Positions 35,191 to 44,639 are shown, counted from the first letter of the stretch. The stretch is 55,432 bases of DNA from Jejuia pallidilutea (GCF_002973595.1 NZ_PVEO01000015.1:1-55432), one strand, 5' to 3'. Translations and numbers: made by a program. The notes: generated by a model from the letters alone, not told the origin.

Positions 35191-35904
35191 CTACTTAAAA
35201 AAACCCTCGTTCTTCTCCAACATTCTTGGTGCCCATATCTTAATATCATCAAATTTACCTGTATCGTCAAAAGAGCCAAACCCAAGGTAGCCAGAATTAA
35301 AATGTGTATCTTTAGATTTCATGATGGGTTGGGACATATCATCAAAATAAATTTCAATAAGTCCAGTTTCAACTTTCCTAACAATTCTAACGGTGTGCCA
35401 AGAATCTATAGCTCCCCAGTTGCTGCCTTCTGTTCTTTCAGTCGCTATACTCTTTCTAGGTTCGTCATTTACAATAAAGATAGAATTCGCATATTCATCG
35501 GCTTTTGTGGCTATGTGTGTATAATAAAAATTAGAGGCATTTGTAATACCAAACATTAAACACAAGTCGCGATGCGGATATTCGCGCCCGTTTTGATTCA
35601 GTTTTATTTCAAAAATAAAATCGCCTACCAAAACATCCTTTATTAGTGCAATGTTGAATGGAGATCTTACTTTAGGCTCGTATTTACTTTGGCTGAGCAA
35701 CTCCATACAGTTGCCTGTACTATCTTTTGAAATTTGCCATACATTATCGTCAGTCATTTCAAAATCATCAATGGCGTTTGTCGATTCAAAATCTTGACTA
35801 TAAACCAAATTATAATTTTTAGGTATTTGGGACTGAGCATGTATATGACATGTACTGGCCAAAAATATGGCGCAACTTATCTTTAATATGTAAAGGGAGT
35901 TCAT
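35191..35904 (-). CDS. secreted protein with LamG/DUF1080-like jelly-roll domain
   Basis: 237 residues from the ATG at 35904, giving a Sec signal (MNSLYILKISCAIFLASTCHIHAQ region, cleaved near AQ); 17 extra residues upstream in frame have no role. The mature part resembles a concanavalin-like/3-keto-disaccharide hydrolase (DUF1080) fold, with YSQDFESTNAIDDFEMTDDN, FIFEIKLNQNGREYPHRDLC and SGYLGFGSFDDTGKFDDIK strands. It probably binds or acts on a carbohydrate outside the cytoplasm; whether it is catalytic is not shown. Single gene. Confidence 0.75.
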   Translation of the reverse strand: MNSLYILKISCAIFLASTCHIHAQSQIPKNYNLVYSQDFESTNAIDDFEMTDDNVWQISKDSTGNCMELLSQSKYEPKVRSPFNIALIKDVLVGDFIFEIKLNQNGREYPHRDLCLMFGITNASNFYYTHIATKADEYANSIFIVNDEPRKSIATERTEGSNWGAIDSWHTVRIVRKVETGLIEIYFDDMSQPIMKSKDTHFNSGYLGFGSFDDTGKFDDIKIWAPRMLEKNEGFFK

Positions 35905-35953
35905 TTTGTAAATTTTAGCATTATTTAAAAGTAAGCCTATTAAAATTAAAAAC

Positions 35954-35987
35954 AAAAAAATCCCTTTTCAAACTAATGAAAAGGGAT
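35954..35987 (-). terminator. terminator of the sigma/MscS operon
   Basis: Minus strand ATCCCTTTTC and GAAAAGGGAT form a perfect 10-bp stem with an 8-nt loop, followed by seven T. It lies 67 nt past the MscS stop codon. Confidence 0.9.
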
Positions 35988-36054
35988 GGTAAGATGTAGA
36001 GAGCTTTTGGGCATACAGAAAAGTAACCAACCAAATTTTAACCCTAACTTAAAG

Positions 36055-36870
36055 TTAATCCTGTATACTTACTCTACTCTCTACAATATCTTTAATTGGT
36101 ACAATTAATTTACCTTCTTTTGTTTTTAATGTTACAGATATACTGTTTATAGCTTCTATTTCACCTTGAATGCCATTGAATTCTATTTTTTGTCCTACCT
36201 CATAAAGCTTTCTAGTGTAAAATGTGCTTAATAGTTTTTCTATTACATTTCTAGCACCCAAACCAAATGCTATTGTAAAAGCTAATAATATAGCTCCAAT
36301 AATAAGGGTGATGTTACTTGTAATTATTTCTGTATCAATCCCTGCTTGGTTTAACGCAGTTACAGAAACAAAAACTAAAATGAGCAGAAATACGATTTGA
36401 CTTATCATTTTAGCTCCTGAAAGCTCCATGCTTTCAAAAAAGGACTGCAATGATTTTTTAACGAAATTTCCAAATAATAAGCCTAGAACAAATATGGCTA
36501 GCGCTGTAAATAATTTTGGCAGATAACCTAACAGATTTTTTAATCCATCTGATACCATTGTTAATTCAAGAATATCGGTGATGATAAATATTAAAATAAC
36601 ATAAAGCAGCCACTTAACTACTTTAACTAGTATGTCTATAATATTAATGTTAATCTTTTTGTCTCCAAAAAGATCTATTTGGTTAATCTTATCATCTAAC
36701 TTATCAGCTCTAACTATTTTTAAAGTTTTTCTTACTACCCCTACTAATAATTTAATTACTAATAGCGCAATAATAATTGCAGCAATAGCACCGAGAATTT
36801 TTGGTACGGAAGCAGCTATTTCAAACCAAACGGCTTGAAGCGATTCTTTTAGTTGATCTATAAATTTCAT
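36055..36870 (-). CDS. MscS-family mechanosensitive channel
   Basis: 271 residues. About five hydrophobic helices (near 20-47, 85-104, 115-140, 157-176 and 183-203) precede a short MscS beta domain: FYTRKLYEVGQKIEFNGIQG and KTKEGKLIVPIKDIVESRV. The helix AFTIAFGLGARNVIEKLLS is the pore-lining type. It likely opens under membrane tension to release ions during osmotic down-shock. It is third in an operon behind an ECF sigma factor and a 58-residue protein, so the sigma factor may control it. Confidence 0.92.
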   Translation of the reverse strand: MKFIDQLKESLQAVWFEIAASVPKILGAIAAIIIALLVIKLLVGVVRKTLKIVRADKLDDKINQIDLFGDKKININIIDILVKVVKWLLYVILIFIITDILELTMVSDGLKNLLGYLPKLFTALAIFVLGLLFGNFVKKSLQSFFESMELSGAKMISQIVFLLILVFVSVTALNQAGIDTEIITSNITLIIGAILLAFTIAFGLGARNVIEKLLSTFYTRKLYEVGQKIEFNGIQGEIEAINSISVTLKTKEGKLIVPIKDIVESRVSIQD

Positions 36871-36921
36871 AATTAAAGGGTTGTAATTTGGTTTATCTTA
36901 ATTTCTCTTTTATAAATTGGG

Positions 36922-37098
36922 TTATTTTTTTTCTCTTTCTCTAATTACCGTTTCTATAACATGACCTATGTTATAGGAAAACAAAGCCGCTAACTCCATA
37001 ATAAGCTTCGCCATGGCGATATCGCTCATAACCTTAGCCTTTAGTTCTGGAGGCACTTCCTTAAGCGGTCTATTTATTTGTTTAAACGGATTCTCCAT
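36922..37098 (-). CDS. 58-aa conserved-looking small protein between ECF sigma factor and MscS channel
   Basis: A 58-codon frame with ATG at 37098 begins 6 nt after the stop of the sigma factor gene. It starts MENPFKQINRPLKEVPPELK and continues as an amphipathic helical stretch (KVMSDIAMAKLIMELAALFS) ending IRERE. I recall similar small proteins directly behind flavobacterial ECF sigma factors, but cannot name the family. It has no classical anti-sigma (zinc) motif and no strong signal peptide. Position and length suggest a small regulator of the sigma factor, or a linker to the MscS gene 51 nt downstream. Confidence 0.8.
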   Translation of the reverse strand: MENPFKQINRPLKEVPPELKAKVMSDIAMAKLIMELAALFSYNIGHVIETVIREREKK

Positions 37099-37104
37099 TA
37101 GTTA

Positions 37105-37674
37105 TTAATTATCAGAGTAAACTTGTTTAAGTTTATCCTTTGCTCTTTTAATTCTCATTTTAACTGCACTCTCACCTATACCTAAAACCGATTCTATTTC
37201 CTTAATGGTTAAATAATCTTGATATTTTAGTAATAGTATCATTTTCTCATCTGGGGAGATTAATTCCATAGCTTTTTTTAGCTTATCTACCCGCATATTA
37301 AGAAAATCTTTATCTTCTATCTCGCTATCTGATACATTTTCAATATCTTGATAATCTACAGATTGCTTTTCAATTTTTTTAGCTGTATTTCTCGTTACGT
37401 AATTTACACAATGGTTATAAGTAAACGCATATAACCATGTTGAAAATTTAGATTTGCCTTTAAAACTAGCTAATTTTACAAAAAGTTTTAAAAACACATC
37501 TTGTGTTAAGTCTTTAGCCTCATCTTCATCCCTAGCAAAACCATAACATTTATTATACACTAATGTTGCATACCTATCATAAAGCACTTCAAAAAGCAAT
37601 GTGTCGTTAGTTTCAACGATTGCTTTTACCAAATCTTCATCTGGTTTACTGTTAATGTCTTCTAGGGTTTTCAA
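37105..37674 (-). CDS. ECF-type RNA polymerase sigma factor
   Basis: 189 residues. Region 2 is YDRYATLVYNKCYGFARDED through DLTQDVFLKLFVKLASF (near 32-70), with FSTWLYAFTYNHCVNYV as the -10-recognising part, and region 4 is MILLLKYQDYLTIKEIESVL with LGIGESAVKMRIKRAKDKL. No adjacent classical anti-sigma gene is present; instead a 58-aa protein and an MscS channel follow. The first codon is TTG at 37674, but it overlaps a TAnnTTTG box on the same strand; an ATT at 37656 or another start may be the real one. Start uncertain, function secure. Confidence 0.95.
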   Translation of the reverse strand: MKTLEDINSKPDEDLVKAIVETNDTLLFEVLYDRYATLVYNKCYGFARDEDEAKDLTQDVFLKLFVKLASFKGKSKFSTWLYAFTYNHCVNYVTRNTAKKIEKQSVDYQDIENVSDSEIEDKDFLNMRVDKLKKAMELISPDEKMILLLKYQDYLTIKEIESVLGIGESAVKMRIKRAKDKLKQVYSDN

Positions 37675-37679
37675 ATGTA
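37672..37679 (-). promoter_or_regulatory. possible -7 box overlapping the sigma factor start
   Basis: Minus strand TACATTTG. It either is the promoter of the sigma/58-aa/MscS operon, making the TTG at 37674 non-coding, or is a chance match. Confidence 0.4.
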
Positions 37680-37902
37680 GCTTTTGGCTAAATAATGTTG
37701 TTGATAGTATTAAGACACATGATTATTAAACAAGTCACATGTACAACAAAAGAAAGTAAAAAAAATGTAATAGTGTACTAAAAACCCTCCATATTAATAC
37801 GCATTTTATACGCACTGCTGTATGGTGTAATTTTAGGGTTTACGTAAAACTATTTAATTACTTAGCCTACAGCTTATTGAACAATAAAACAACTTATTAG
37901 TA

Positions 37903-38748
37903 TTATTGAAAAATATATGTAACACTAATAACCTGCGAAAGCCTAAAGTACCCGAAAGCGTAATTATCTGGATTTGCAGGGTTAATACAATTACCTTTTA
38001 GAGTGGCTGGAACTGTACCAAATGGGTTGGCAGCATTATCGTATTGCTCAATTAATAAATCTATGTAATTAAAATACTGCTTTGAAATACCATGAAATTT
38101 AATGTACGCTACATCGCCTGGTTCAAATTCTTCTTGACCGATATCTTCATCGTCTTCTTTTTCAAAAAACACCTTCATTCTATTACCGTCGGTAAATTCA
38201 TCTGGGATAGCAAGTAATTCTGGCAATAAATCACCTTCTTCTTCAAACCTAAAGAAATAAAAATTTTCTTGATTAGGTGGGTCGTTAAAGTATATATCAA
38301 CTTCTAAAGCTTCATCATTAAAACCTCCTATTCTAGCTTGACTAATCTCATCGATGTCTACAACAGGAGTCATGGTTTCTTCTGCAATATAAGTTTCGCC
38401 TTGATAATTAATTTCTAAAGTATACGTTTGGTTTACAACAGGAACAAACGCAGTTGTGCCGTATATACCAGCACCTTGATCTGTAAATACAAACTCCTGG
38501 TTAGTGGTATTATTAGTAATTTTAACAGAAGCACCAGCAACATCGGTGTTACTTAAATTGTCAAAAAATGGCGTAGACATAGTTAATTTAATAAACTGCT
38601 CGTTGCCTTGGGTGCCTTTTTCCCAGTCTATGGAAGCTTCTACCACCAGTCTTGGAGCTGCTTCTGGAACATCTACATCAACCACATCGGTACAAGATGT
38701 AAACACAACCAAAATAAGAACTATGATGTTATATAAGTGCTGCTTCAT
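37903..38748 (-). CDS. DUF4249 lipoprotein, partner of TonB-dependent receptor
   Basis: 281 residues. The lipobox VFTSCTDVVDVDVPE (Cys at about 19) with acidic residues behind it predicts an outer-membrane lipoprotein. The remainder is beta-rich and matches DUF4249 (RLVVEASIDWEKG, then a VDIYFNDPPNQENFYFFRFE block near 150). DUF4249 genes are found next to TonB-dependent receptors in Bacteroidota; this one starts 3 nt after the receptor stop codon. It probably binds or presents a ligand for the receptor, analogous to SusD, but the substrate is unknown. Confidence 0.92.
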   Translation of the reverse strand: MKQHLYNIIVLILVVFTSCTDVVDVDVPEAAPRLVVEASIDWEKGTQGNEQFIKLTMSTPFFDNLSNTDVAGASVKITNNTTNQEFVFTDQGAGIYGTTAFVPVVNQTYTLEINYQGETYIAEETMTPVVDIDEISQARIGGFNDEALEVDIYFNDPPNQENFYFFRFEEEGDLLPELLAIPDEFTDGNRMKVFFEKEDDEDIGQEEFEPGDVAYIKFHGISKQYFNYIDLLIEQYDNAANPFGTVPATLKGNCINPANPDNYAFGYFRLSQVISVTYIFQ

Positions 38749-38751
38749 GGT

Positions 38752-41130
38752 TTAAAATTTAAAATTGTAAGATACAGATGGTACTATTCCAAAAATTGCA
38801 GTTCGTGTAGCCTCATTTGCTCCAGTTTCCCTGTTCTGACCAAAAGAAATTGATGCGGCATTTCTGCGGTTATAAATATTATAAATACCAAAAACCCACT
38901 CGCCTTTCCATCGTTTTTCTGGTTTTCTATTGGGCACATAAGTTGCAGAAACGTCAATACGATGATAATCGGTTAATCTACTTGCATTTCTATCTGAAAA
39001 ATTAGCGATGTTTAAACCCTCATAAGTATACTGCCCATCAGGATACGTAACAGGGCGACCCGTTTGGTAGATTACGTTTGCGCCAAAATTCCATTTATCA
39101 TTTAATTTGTAGCTTCCTGTAATTGATAAATCGTGGGTTCTATCGTGAGGCGCATAATACCAATTACCATTATTAATTCCGGGTCCGCCTGCGGCACCTC
39201 CAGGTGTGCGCTGTTCTGCTTTAGATATGGTATAGGCTAACCACCCGGTAAAATCACCTTTTGCTTTTCTAAACAAAAACTCTAGACCATAAGCTCTTAA
39301 TTCGCCATTTAAAATTTCGGTTTCAATAGTGTTTTGGCCAATTAAATCTGATCCATCTACGTAGTCAATTCTATTAGCTACCGTTTTGTAATAGGTCTCA
39401 ATTTCTAAAGAATAGCTTTTATTTTTAAAGTTTTTAAAATATCCAATGGCGTATTGATCGGACAATTGTGGTTTTATAAACGAGCCACTTGGCGTCCACA
39501 CATCTAAAGGTGTAACAGATAATGTGTTAGACAATAAATGTATGTATTGCGCTGTGTGGCTGTAACCCGCTTTTATGGATGAATTTTCGTTTAGTTGATA
39601 TGCCAATGCCAAACGAGGTTCTAAATTCCCATAAGTTTTTATGGTTTCACTTTTAGCATAATTAGTTTCGCCAATGGCATTCCCTTCTTCGTAAACACCT
39701 AAAGTTTCATTGTAAACTATAGGTAGCCCGTTTTCGTATTCTGTAATTGGTTGTCCGCCGTTTCTAATAAAATAGCTGTAACGTAAGCCAATGGTGGCTG
39801 TTAACTTATCTGAAACTTCGTATTCTGCACTTGCATACAGCCCATTTTCAAAGGCTCTTTTTTGGTCTAAAACTAGTGGATTAATAGATGAATTTGGGGA
39901 AGTTGGATTTATTTCTCCAGGATTAAAATCATAATATATAGCGTTTAGTCCAAAATCTAATTGAAGCCTATCGCTTTGGTAATAACTTAAATCGTATTTT
40001 ATATTGTAGTTTGTAATTTCTGAAATCCAATCGAAATCAAACGATTTAAAATCCAGTACATAATCATAATCGCTGTAAATAAAGGATAAATTAGAAAACA
40101 CACGATCGCTAAAGATATGATTCCACCTTAAATTACCCGATGTATTTCCGTAGCCACTATTAAAGTTTGCACCAAAATTAAATTCATCCCTTCCGAAATA
40201 ACCAGATAAATACAGTTTGTTATTTTTATCTATATTATAGTTTGTTTTTAAATTTAAATCATAAAAATATGCTGCATTCTCTTCTCCAGAAGCCTGTAAA
40301 AACAGGTGTGCGTAAGAGCCCCTACCAGCAACTAAAAACGAACCTTTATCGTTAAACAATGGGCCTTCTGCTGAAAGTCTACTAGAAATTAAGCCAATAC
40401 CACCATTCAATTCGAAATTTTTGCTGTTTCCATCTTTTTGTCGCACATCTAAAACCGAAGACACACGACCACCAAAACGGGCCGGTATACCGCCCTTATA
40501 TAATTTTACATCCTTTATGGCATCGGCATTAAATACTGAAAAGAAACCAAATAAATGCGATGTATTGTAGATAATAGCTTCATCTAGCAATACTAAATTT
40601 TGGTCTGCAGCACCACCTCTTACATTAAACCCAGCAGACCCTTCTGCACCACTTGTAACGCCAGGTAGTAACTGAATAGACTTAATAATATCTACCTCAC
40701 CAAGTACTACGGGCATATTTTTAATGGTCTCAAGTTTTAGTTTTGAAACACTCATTTGCGGACTTTTAATATTGAGTCGCTCAGATTCTTCTGCAATAAC
40801 GAGCACTTCGTCTAGCTCTGTTGAAGCTTCTGATATTTCAAAATCTATTTTTTGATTACTATTTAATGAGATTTTTTTTGAAACCGTTGCATACCCTACG
40901 TAAGAAACGATTAAATTATAGTCGCCCGCTTCTGCAGTAATTGAGTAAAAACCATACTCGTTGGTAATAGCGCCACTGGTAGTGCCTTCTAAGAAAACAG
41001 AGGCTCCAAAGAGAGTTTCACCATTTGATGCATCGGTAACAGTACCACTAATAGCAAATTTTTCTTGAGCTGTAACAACTACGGAAAGTAAAAGTAACAA
41101 CGAAACACATAATAGTTTTGGGTGCATCAT
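38752..41130 (-). CDS. TonB-dependent outer-membrane receptor
   Basis: 792 residues. Signal peptide (about 1-21). A carboxypeptidase-regulatory-like domain follows (ISGTVTDASNGETLFGASVF near 28). The plug domain contains VDIIKSIQLLPGVTSGAEG near 143 and GFNVRGGAADQNLVLLDEA near 165, then a 22-strand-type barrel ending in SVSYNFKF with the usual terminal Phe. It imports a substrate across the outer membrane using TonB energy. The partner is the DUF4249 lipoprotein. No substrate-specific enzymes flank the pair, so the ligand cannot be assigned. Confidence 0.96.
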   Translation of the reverse strand: MMHPKLLCVSLLLLLSVVVTAQEKFAISGTVTDASNGETLFGASVFLEGTTSGAITNEYGFYSITAEAGDYNLIVSYVGYATVSKKISLNSNQKIDFEISEASTELDEVLVIAEESERLNIKSPQMSVSKLKLETIKNMPVVLGEVDIIKSIQLLPGVTSGAEGSAGFNVRGGAADQNLVLLDEAIIYNTSHLFGFFSVFNADAIKDVKLYKGGIPARFGGRVSSVLDVRQKDGNSKNFELNGGIGLISSRLSAEGPLFNDKGSFLVAGRGSYAHLFLQASGEENAAYFYDLNLKTNYNIDKNNKLYLSGYFGRDEFNFGANFNSGYGNTSGNLRWNHIFSDRVFSNLSFIYSDYDYVLDFKSFDFDWISEITNYNIKYDLSYYQSDRLQLDFGLNAIYYDFNPGEINPTSPNSSINPLVLDQKRAFENGLYASAEYEVSDKLTATIGLRYSYFIRNGGQPITEYENGLPIVYNETLGVYEEGNAIGETNYAKSETIKTYGNLEPRLALAYQLNENSSIKAGYSHTAQYIHLLSNTLSVTPLDVWTPSGSFIKPQLSDQYAIGYFKNFKNKSYSLEIETYYKTVANRIDYVDGSDLIGQNTIETEILNGELRAYGLEFLFRKAKGDFTGWLAYTISKAEQRTPGGAAGGPGINNGNWYYAPHDRTHDLSITGSYKLNDKWNFGANVIYQTGRPVTYPDGQYTYEGLNIANFSDRNASRLTDYHRIDVSATYVPNRKPEKRWKGEWVFGIYNIYNRRNAASISFGQNRETGANEATRTAIFGIVPSVSYNFKF

Positions 41131-41149
41131 AAAAGCGATTTCTAACGCA

Positions 41150-41157
41150 CAAAATTA
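41150..41157 (-). promoter_or_regulatory. -7 box of the TonB receptor operon
   Basis: Minus strand TAATTTTG, an exact TAnnTTTG, about 20 nt before the ATG at 41130. No clear -33 TTG at 17-20 nt. Confidence 0.5.
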
Positions 41158-41363
41158 AGCAATTCGATTTATTTTGTTTAAATAAAATGTTAAATTATGA
41201 AACAAAAACTAAAAAGACCACCTAAAAAACATCACTTTTTATGTATGTAGTGCTTCTTTAAAAAACCAAAAATTTGATAATCAAACCATTAAGGTTTTTT
41301 TTAGCTCTAAATACTACTGAAATACTTTTTAGACAGTCTCTTTAATATTAAAAAACTTAATTT

Positions 41364-42770
41364 CTATACATGTAAAGCCCTATCGTCAGTAGCCGCTAAA
41401 GCCGCTTCCTTAATAGCTTCGGTAAATGTTGGGTGTGCATGAGACATACGCGATACATCTTCGGCACTAGCACGGTACTCCATAGCTACCACTGCTTCTG
41501 CAATCATATCAGCAGCACGGGCACCAATCATATGTACACCTAAAATTTCATCGGTAGTTTTGTCGGCTAAAATCTTTACAAAACCATCTAAATCCATACT
41601 AGCACGACTTCTACCTAAAGCACGCATTGGGAATTGTCCTGTTTTATAATCAATTCCAGCTTCTTTTAATTGTTCTTCTGTTTTACCTACAGAGGCCACC
41701 TCTGGCCATGTGTAAACCACACCTGGTATTAAATTATAATCTATATGTGGTTTTTGTCCTGCAATAGTTTCGGCAACAAATACGCCTTCTTCCTCTGCTT
41801 TGTGCGCTAGCATTGCACCCTTTACAACATCACCAATGGCGTAAATATTTTCTGCACTAGTTTGTAGATGCGCATTAACTTCTACCCTGCCTATATCATC
41901 TAATCTAATACCAGCAGCTTCGGCATTTAATCCGTCTGTATACGGACTACGCCCTACGGAAACCAAGCAATAATCGCCTTTAAACTCTACTTCCTCTCCT
42001 TTTTTATTGTCTGCCTTCACAATAACCTCATCGCCTTTGCGCTCTACAGATTTTACCTTATGCGACACTTGCATTTTAAACTTAGCCTTTTTAAAGACTT
42101 TGTTTAATTCTTTAGAAAGTCCTGCGTCCATTGTTGGAATAATTCTATCCATATATTCTACAACGGTAACCTCGGCTCCTAGCCTTTTATACACTTGCCC
42201 TAATTCTAAGCCAATAACGCCTCCTCCAATTATAATTAAGTGTTTGGGAATTTCTTTAAGCTTTAATGCCTCAGTCGATGTAATGATACGTTCCTTATCA
42301 ATATCTATAAAGGGTAATGTTGAAGGTTTACTACCAGTAGCTATAATGGTATGTTTTGCAACAACTTCAGTTTCGGTACTATCGTTACCCTTTACCGTTA
42401 TGGTAGTTTTATCTTTAAACGTGCCTAAACCGTGAAAAACATCAATATTATTTTTTTTCATTAGAAAATCTATACCTCCTGTAGTTTGATCTACAACGGC
42501 TTGCTTACGAGCAATCATTTTTTCCAAATTTACTTTTACATCACCTGGAATTTCTATACCATGCTCCTCAAAATGTTTTACCGCATCTTCGTAATGGTGT
42601 GAAGAATCTAAAAGTGCTTTACTTGGTATACAACCTACATTTAAACAAGTACCTCCTAAGGTTGCATATTTTTCTATTATTGCTGTTTTCATGCCTAATT
42701 GCGCACAACGGATGGCGGCAACATATCCTCCAGGGCCAGAACCGATAACGGCTACATCGTATGATTTCAT
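41364..42770 (-). CDS. lpdA: dihydrolipoyl dehydrogenase
   Basis: 468 residues, normal length. Flavoprotein that reoxidises dihydrolipoamide in 2-oxoacid dehydrogenase complexes and the glycine cleavage system. FAD site VIGSGPGGYVAAIRCAQLG (near 8), redox disulfide in GGTCLNVGCIPSKALL (Cys pair near 42 and 47), NAD site IIIGGGVIGLELGQVYKRLG (near 182), and the interface His in SHAHPTFTEA near 444. The gene stands alone, as is common when E1 and E2 genes are elsewhere. Confidence 0.98.
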   Translation of the reverse strand: MKSYDVAVIGSGPGGYVAAIRCAQLGMKTAIIEKYATLGGTCLNVGCIPSKALLDSSHHYEDAVKHFEEHGIEIPGDVKVNLEKMIARKQAVVDQTTGGIDFLMKKNNIDVFHGLGTFKDKTTITVKGNDSTETEVVAKHTIIATGSKPSTLPFIDIDKERIITSTEALKLKEIPKHLIIIGGGVIGLELGQVYKRLGAEVTVVEYMDRIIPTMDAGLSKELNKVFKKAKFKMQVSHKVKSVERKGDEVIVKADNKKGEEVEFKGDYCLVSVGRSPYTDGLNAEAAGIRLDDIGRVEVNAHLQTSAENIYAIGDVVKGAMLAHKAEEEGVFVAETIAGQKPHIDYNLIPGVVYTWPEVASVGKTEEQLKEAGIDYKTGQFPMRALGRSRASMDLDGFVKILADKTTDEILGVHMIGARAADMIAEAVVAMEYRASAEDVSRMSHAHPTFTEAIKEAALAATDDRALHV

Positions 42771-42802
42771 AGTGTGTTTTTGTATTTAAAAAATATGAAA
42801 AC

Positions 42803-42810
42803 CAAAAATA
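42803..42810 (-). promoter_or_regulatory. -7 box of lpdA
   Basis: Minus strand TATTTTTG, an exact TAnnTTTG, 32 nt before the ATG at 42770. Confidence 0.45.
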
Positions 42811-42934
42811 CAAATGTTTTGTGTGAAGACCATAAAAAAAAACGCCTTAAAATTGGTTAATAGGGACTTAAACAAATAGGCAGTGTTTGGGATTCTGCTT
42901 CTAGAACCTCAGCAAACAAATTGGGAGTTTTTGT

Positions 42935-42993
42935 TGGGGATAACGTCGCACCAAAACTATTAGCGGAAAGCCCAAACCTACATTAGGCGAAAA
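42935..42993 (-). repeat. intergenic repeat family, copy D (diverged)
   Basis: Minus strand contains GGGCTTTCCGCTAATAGTTTTGG, close to copy A's GGGCTTTACGCTAATAGTTT block, but lacks the rest of the family. It lies between lpdA and the S41 peptidase gene. Confidence 0.7.
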
Positions 42994-43046
42994 AACTGCA
43001 TACTCACTATAAGTATACAGGCGCCAAAATAACTTTAATTTATTAG

Positions 43047-44639
43047 TTATTTACTTGCTTGTATATCATTTAGAATCCATTCTAATTCAGGGTCTTTTTG
43101 CTGTTGCCTATCTTTTACAGTTGGTAAAATTTCAACATCTGGTTTTACGCCATAACCGTCTGGTTCCTGCTTGTATGGCGCTTCTACTTGCATTAAGCCA
43201 ATTCTAACAACTAACCTTGATGTAGGTAATTGGTACAATTTATAAAATCCTGCTACGGTACCGTTGTACGCGCCCCCTGTTTCTTCTCCTACAAAGGTAG
43301 CACGGTTTGTAGCTTTTAAGTTTGTAGATATAATTGAAGAGGCCGAAAACGAATTACCATTAATTAATACATATACTTTACCCTTATAGTTTAAAGGATT
43401 TGGTGCTTCTGGTTTGGCATATTTAAATTTGTAATACAATTTACCATCTCTTTTTTTAGTTTTTAATAAATTCTGAACTATCAAAATAGGCGATAGTATC
43501 CCAGACAACACTTTTATGCCGGTTGGCGTTGTGTTGCTCATTATAGATTTTAAAATAGGCACTCTACTATTTACTTCGCTTTCTGTAATAAACTGAAATT
43601 CTTTATTGGTTAAATAAGAATACAGGCGTTCTATTTCAGCGATACGGCCACCACCATTGTCGCGCAAGTCTAAAATGAAATTTTTCACATTGGCTGAGTC
43701 TATTTTTTTAAAACTCTCTTCGTAAAAAGTTTTGTAATTACCGTTGGAAAACCCTCTTATTTTCATGTAGGCTACACTACTGTCCTTTCCAATAAACGTT
43801 AAACTTCTGGTGTATTCTTTAGTTCTGGAGATAAACCCATACTTCTTATTGTCCTTTTTTCGTTTTTTGGCGGCTAATCTATTAGCTTTCTTTTCGGCCT
43901 TAGTTAGTTTTTTAGGCTTTTCTTTTTTTATGCTATCGGTTTTTACTTTTGTGGAATCTTCTTTCTCTTTTTTAGGCACGCGTTTAAAAAGCTTGGAAAA
44001 TACAGAATCTTTGGTTTTAAAAGTTACTTGTAAACTATCTAAAAACCCTTTATCCCTTACATAAAATTGTCTAAAGCCTTTGCTTACAAACCTGTTATAT
44101 AGTGTGGTATTATAACCATCGGAAGCAAAACGTGTTTTATACAATTCTGCCAATTCGCTAGCTGGTTCTCCTGCAATACTTAGCACCTCTGCTCCAACAA
44201 AGGAGGAGTCTTTTCCTATAGTACGCTCTACCCATAATTTTCCATCTAGATATTCAAAATCCAAATCGTAAAACTCAAACTTTTTCTTTAAGAGCGCTTT
44301 ACGTTCCTTACGTTTAAAACGTTTTCCTAAAGGACGAACAGATACATGGCCTTGTTTTACGCTTGTTAATACGGGGGCAAGTTTTTTGTAAAAATCACGC
44401 GATGTCATTGGTGATTTTATTGATTGCTTTAAACTGTCAAACTTAAATTCCATAACCTCTTGTGGCGTATATTGGTAAAGTTTTGGATGGTGACGTTTAA
44501 GTTGAAGATATACTTTATCTACATCTGCTCTAAGCAATTCAACATCATGTAGTTTAGATATTTGTTCGTTATGTTTTTGTACGCTGCTACACGAAAACAA
44601 AACTGAAATTGCAAAAGCACTTAAAACCAATAGTTTCAT
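43047..44639 (-). CDS. S41-family peptidase lipoprotein with a Lys-rich insertion
   Basis: 530 residues from the ATG at 44639; a TTG 6 nt upstream is less likely. The signal peptide ends VLFSCSSVQK, so it is a lipoprotein. The C-terminal half is the S41 (tail-specific protease) domain: SSVAYMKIRGFSNGNYKTF near 285, FILDLRDNGGGRIAEIERLY near 321 and the catalytic Ser in LINGNSFSASSIISTN near 430, followed by VGEETGGAYNG. Residues about 225-270 are a strongly basic, low-complexity segment, unusual for the family. It degrades or trims periplasmic proteins; target unknown. Single gene. Confidence 0.92.
   Translation of the reverse strand: MKLLVLSAFAISVLFSCSSVQKHNEQISKLHDVELLRADVDKVYLQLKRHHPKLYQYTPQEVMEFKFDSLKQSIKSPMTSRDFYKKLAPVLTSVKQGHVSVRPLGKRFKRKERKALLKKKFEFYDLDFEYLDGKLWVERTIGKDSSFVGAEVLSIAGEPASELAELYKTRFASDGYNTTLYNRFVSKGFRQFYVRDKGFLDSLQVTFKTKDSVFSKLFKRVPKKEKEDSTKVKTDSIKKEKPKKLTKAEKKANRLAAKKRKKDNKKYGFISRTKEYTRSLTFIGKDSSVAYMKIRGFSNGNYKTFYEESFKKIDSANVKNFILDLRDNGGGRIAEIERLYSYLTNKEFQFITESEVNSRVPILKSIMSNTTPTGIKVLSGILSPILIVQNLLKTKKRDGKLYYKFKYAKPEAPNPLNYKGKVYVLINGNSFSASSIISTNLKATNRATFVGEETGGAYNGTVAGFYKLYQLPTSRLVVRIGLMQVEAPYKQEPDGYGVKPDVEILPTVKDRQQQKDPELEWILNDIQASK

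Noticed and set aside
35905-35955. Extended N-terminus of the LamG/DUF1080-like protein
   Set aside because: It would place a second hydrophobic stretch before a good signal peptide; the ATG at 35904 gives a clean one.
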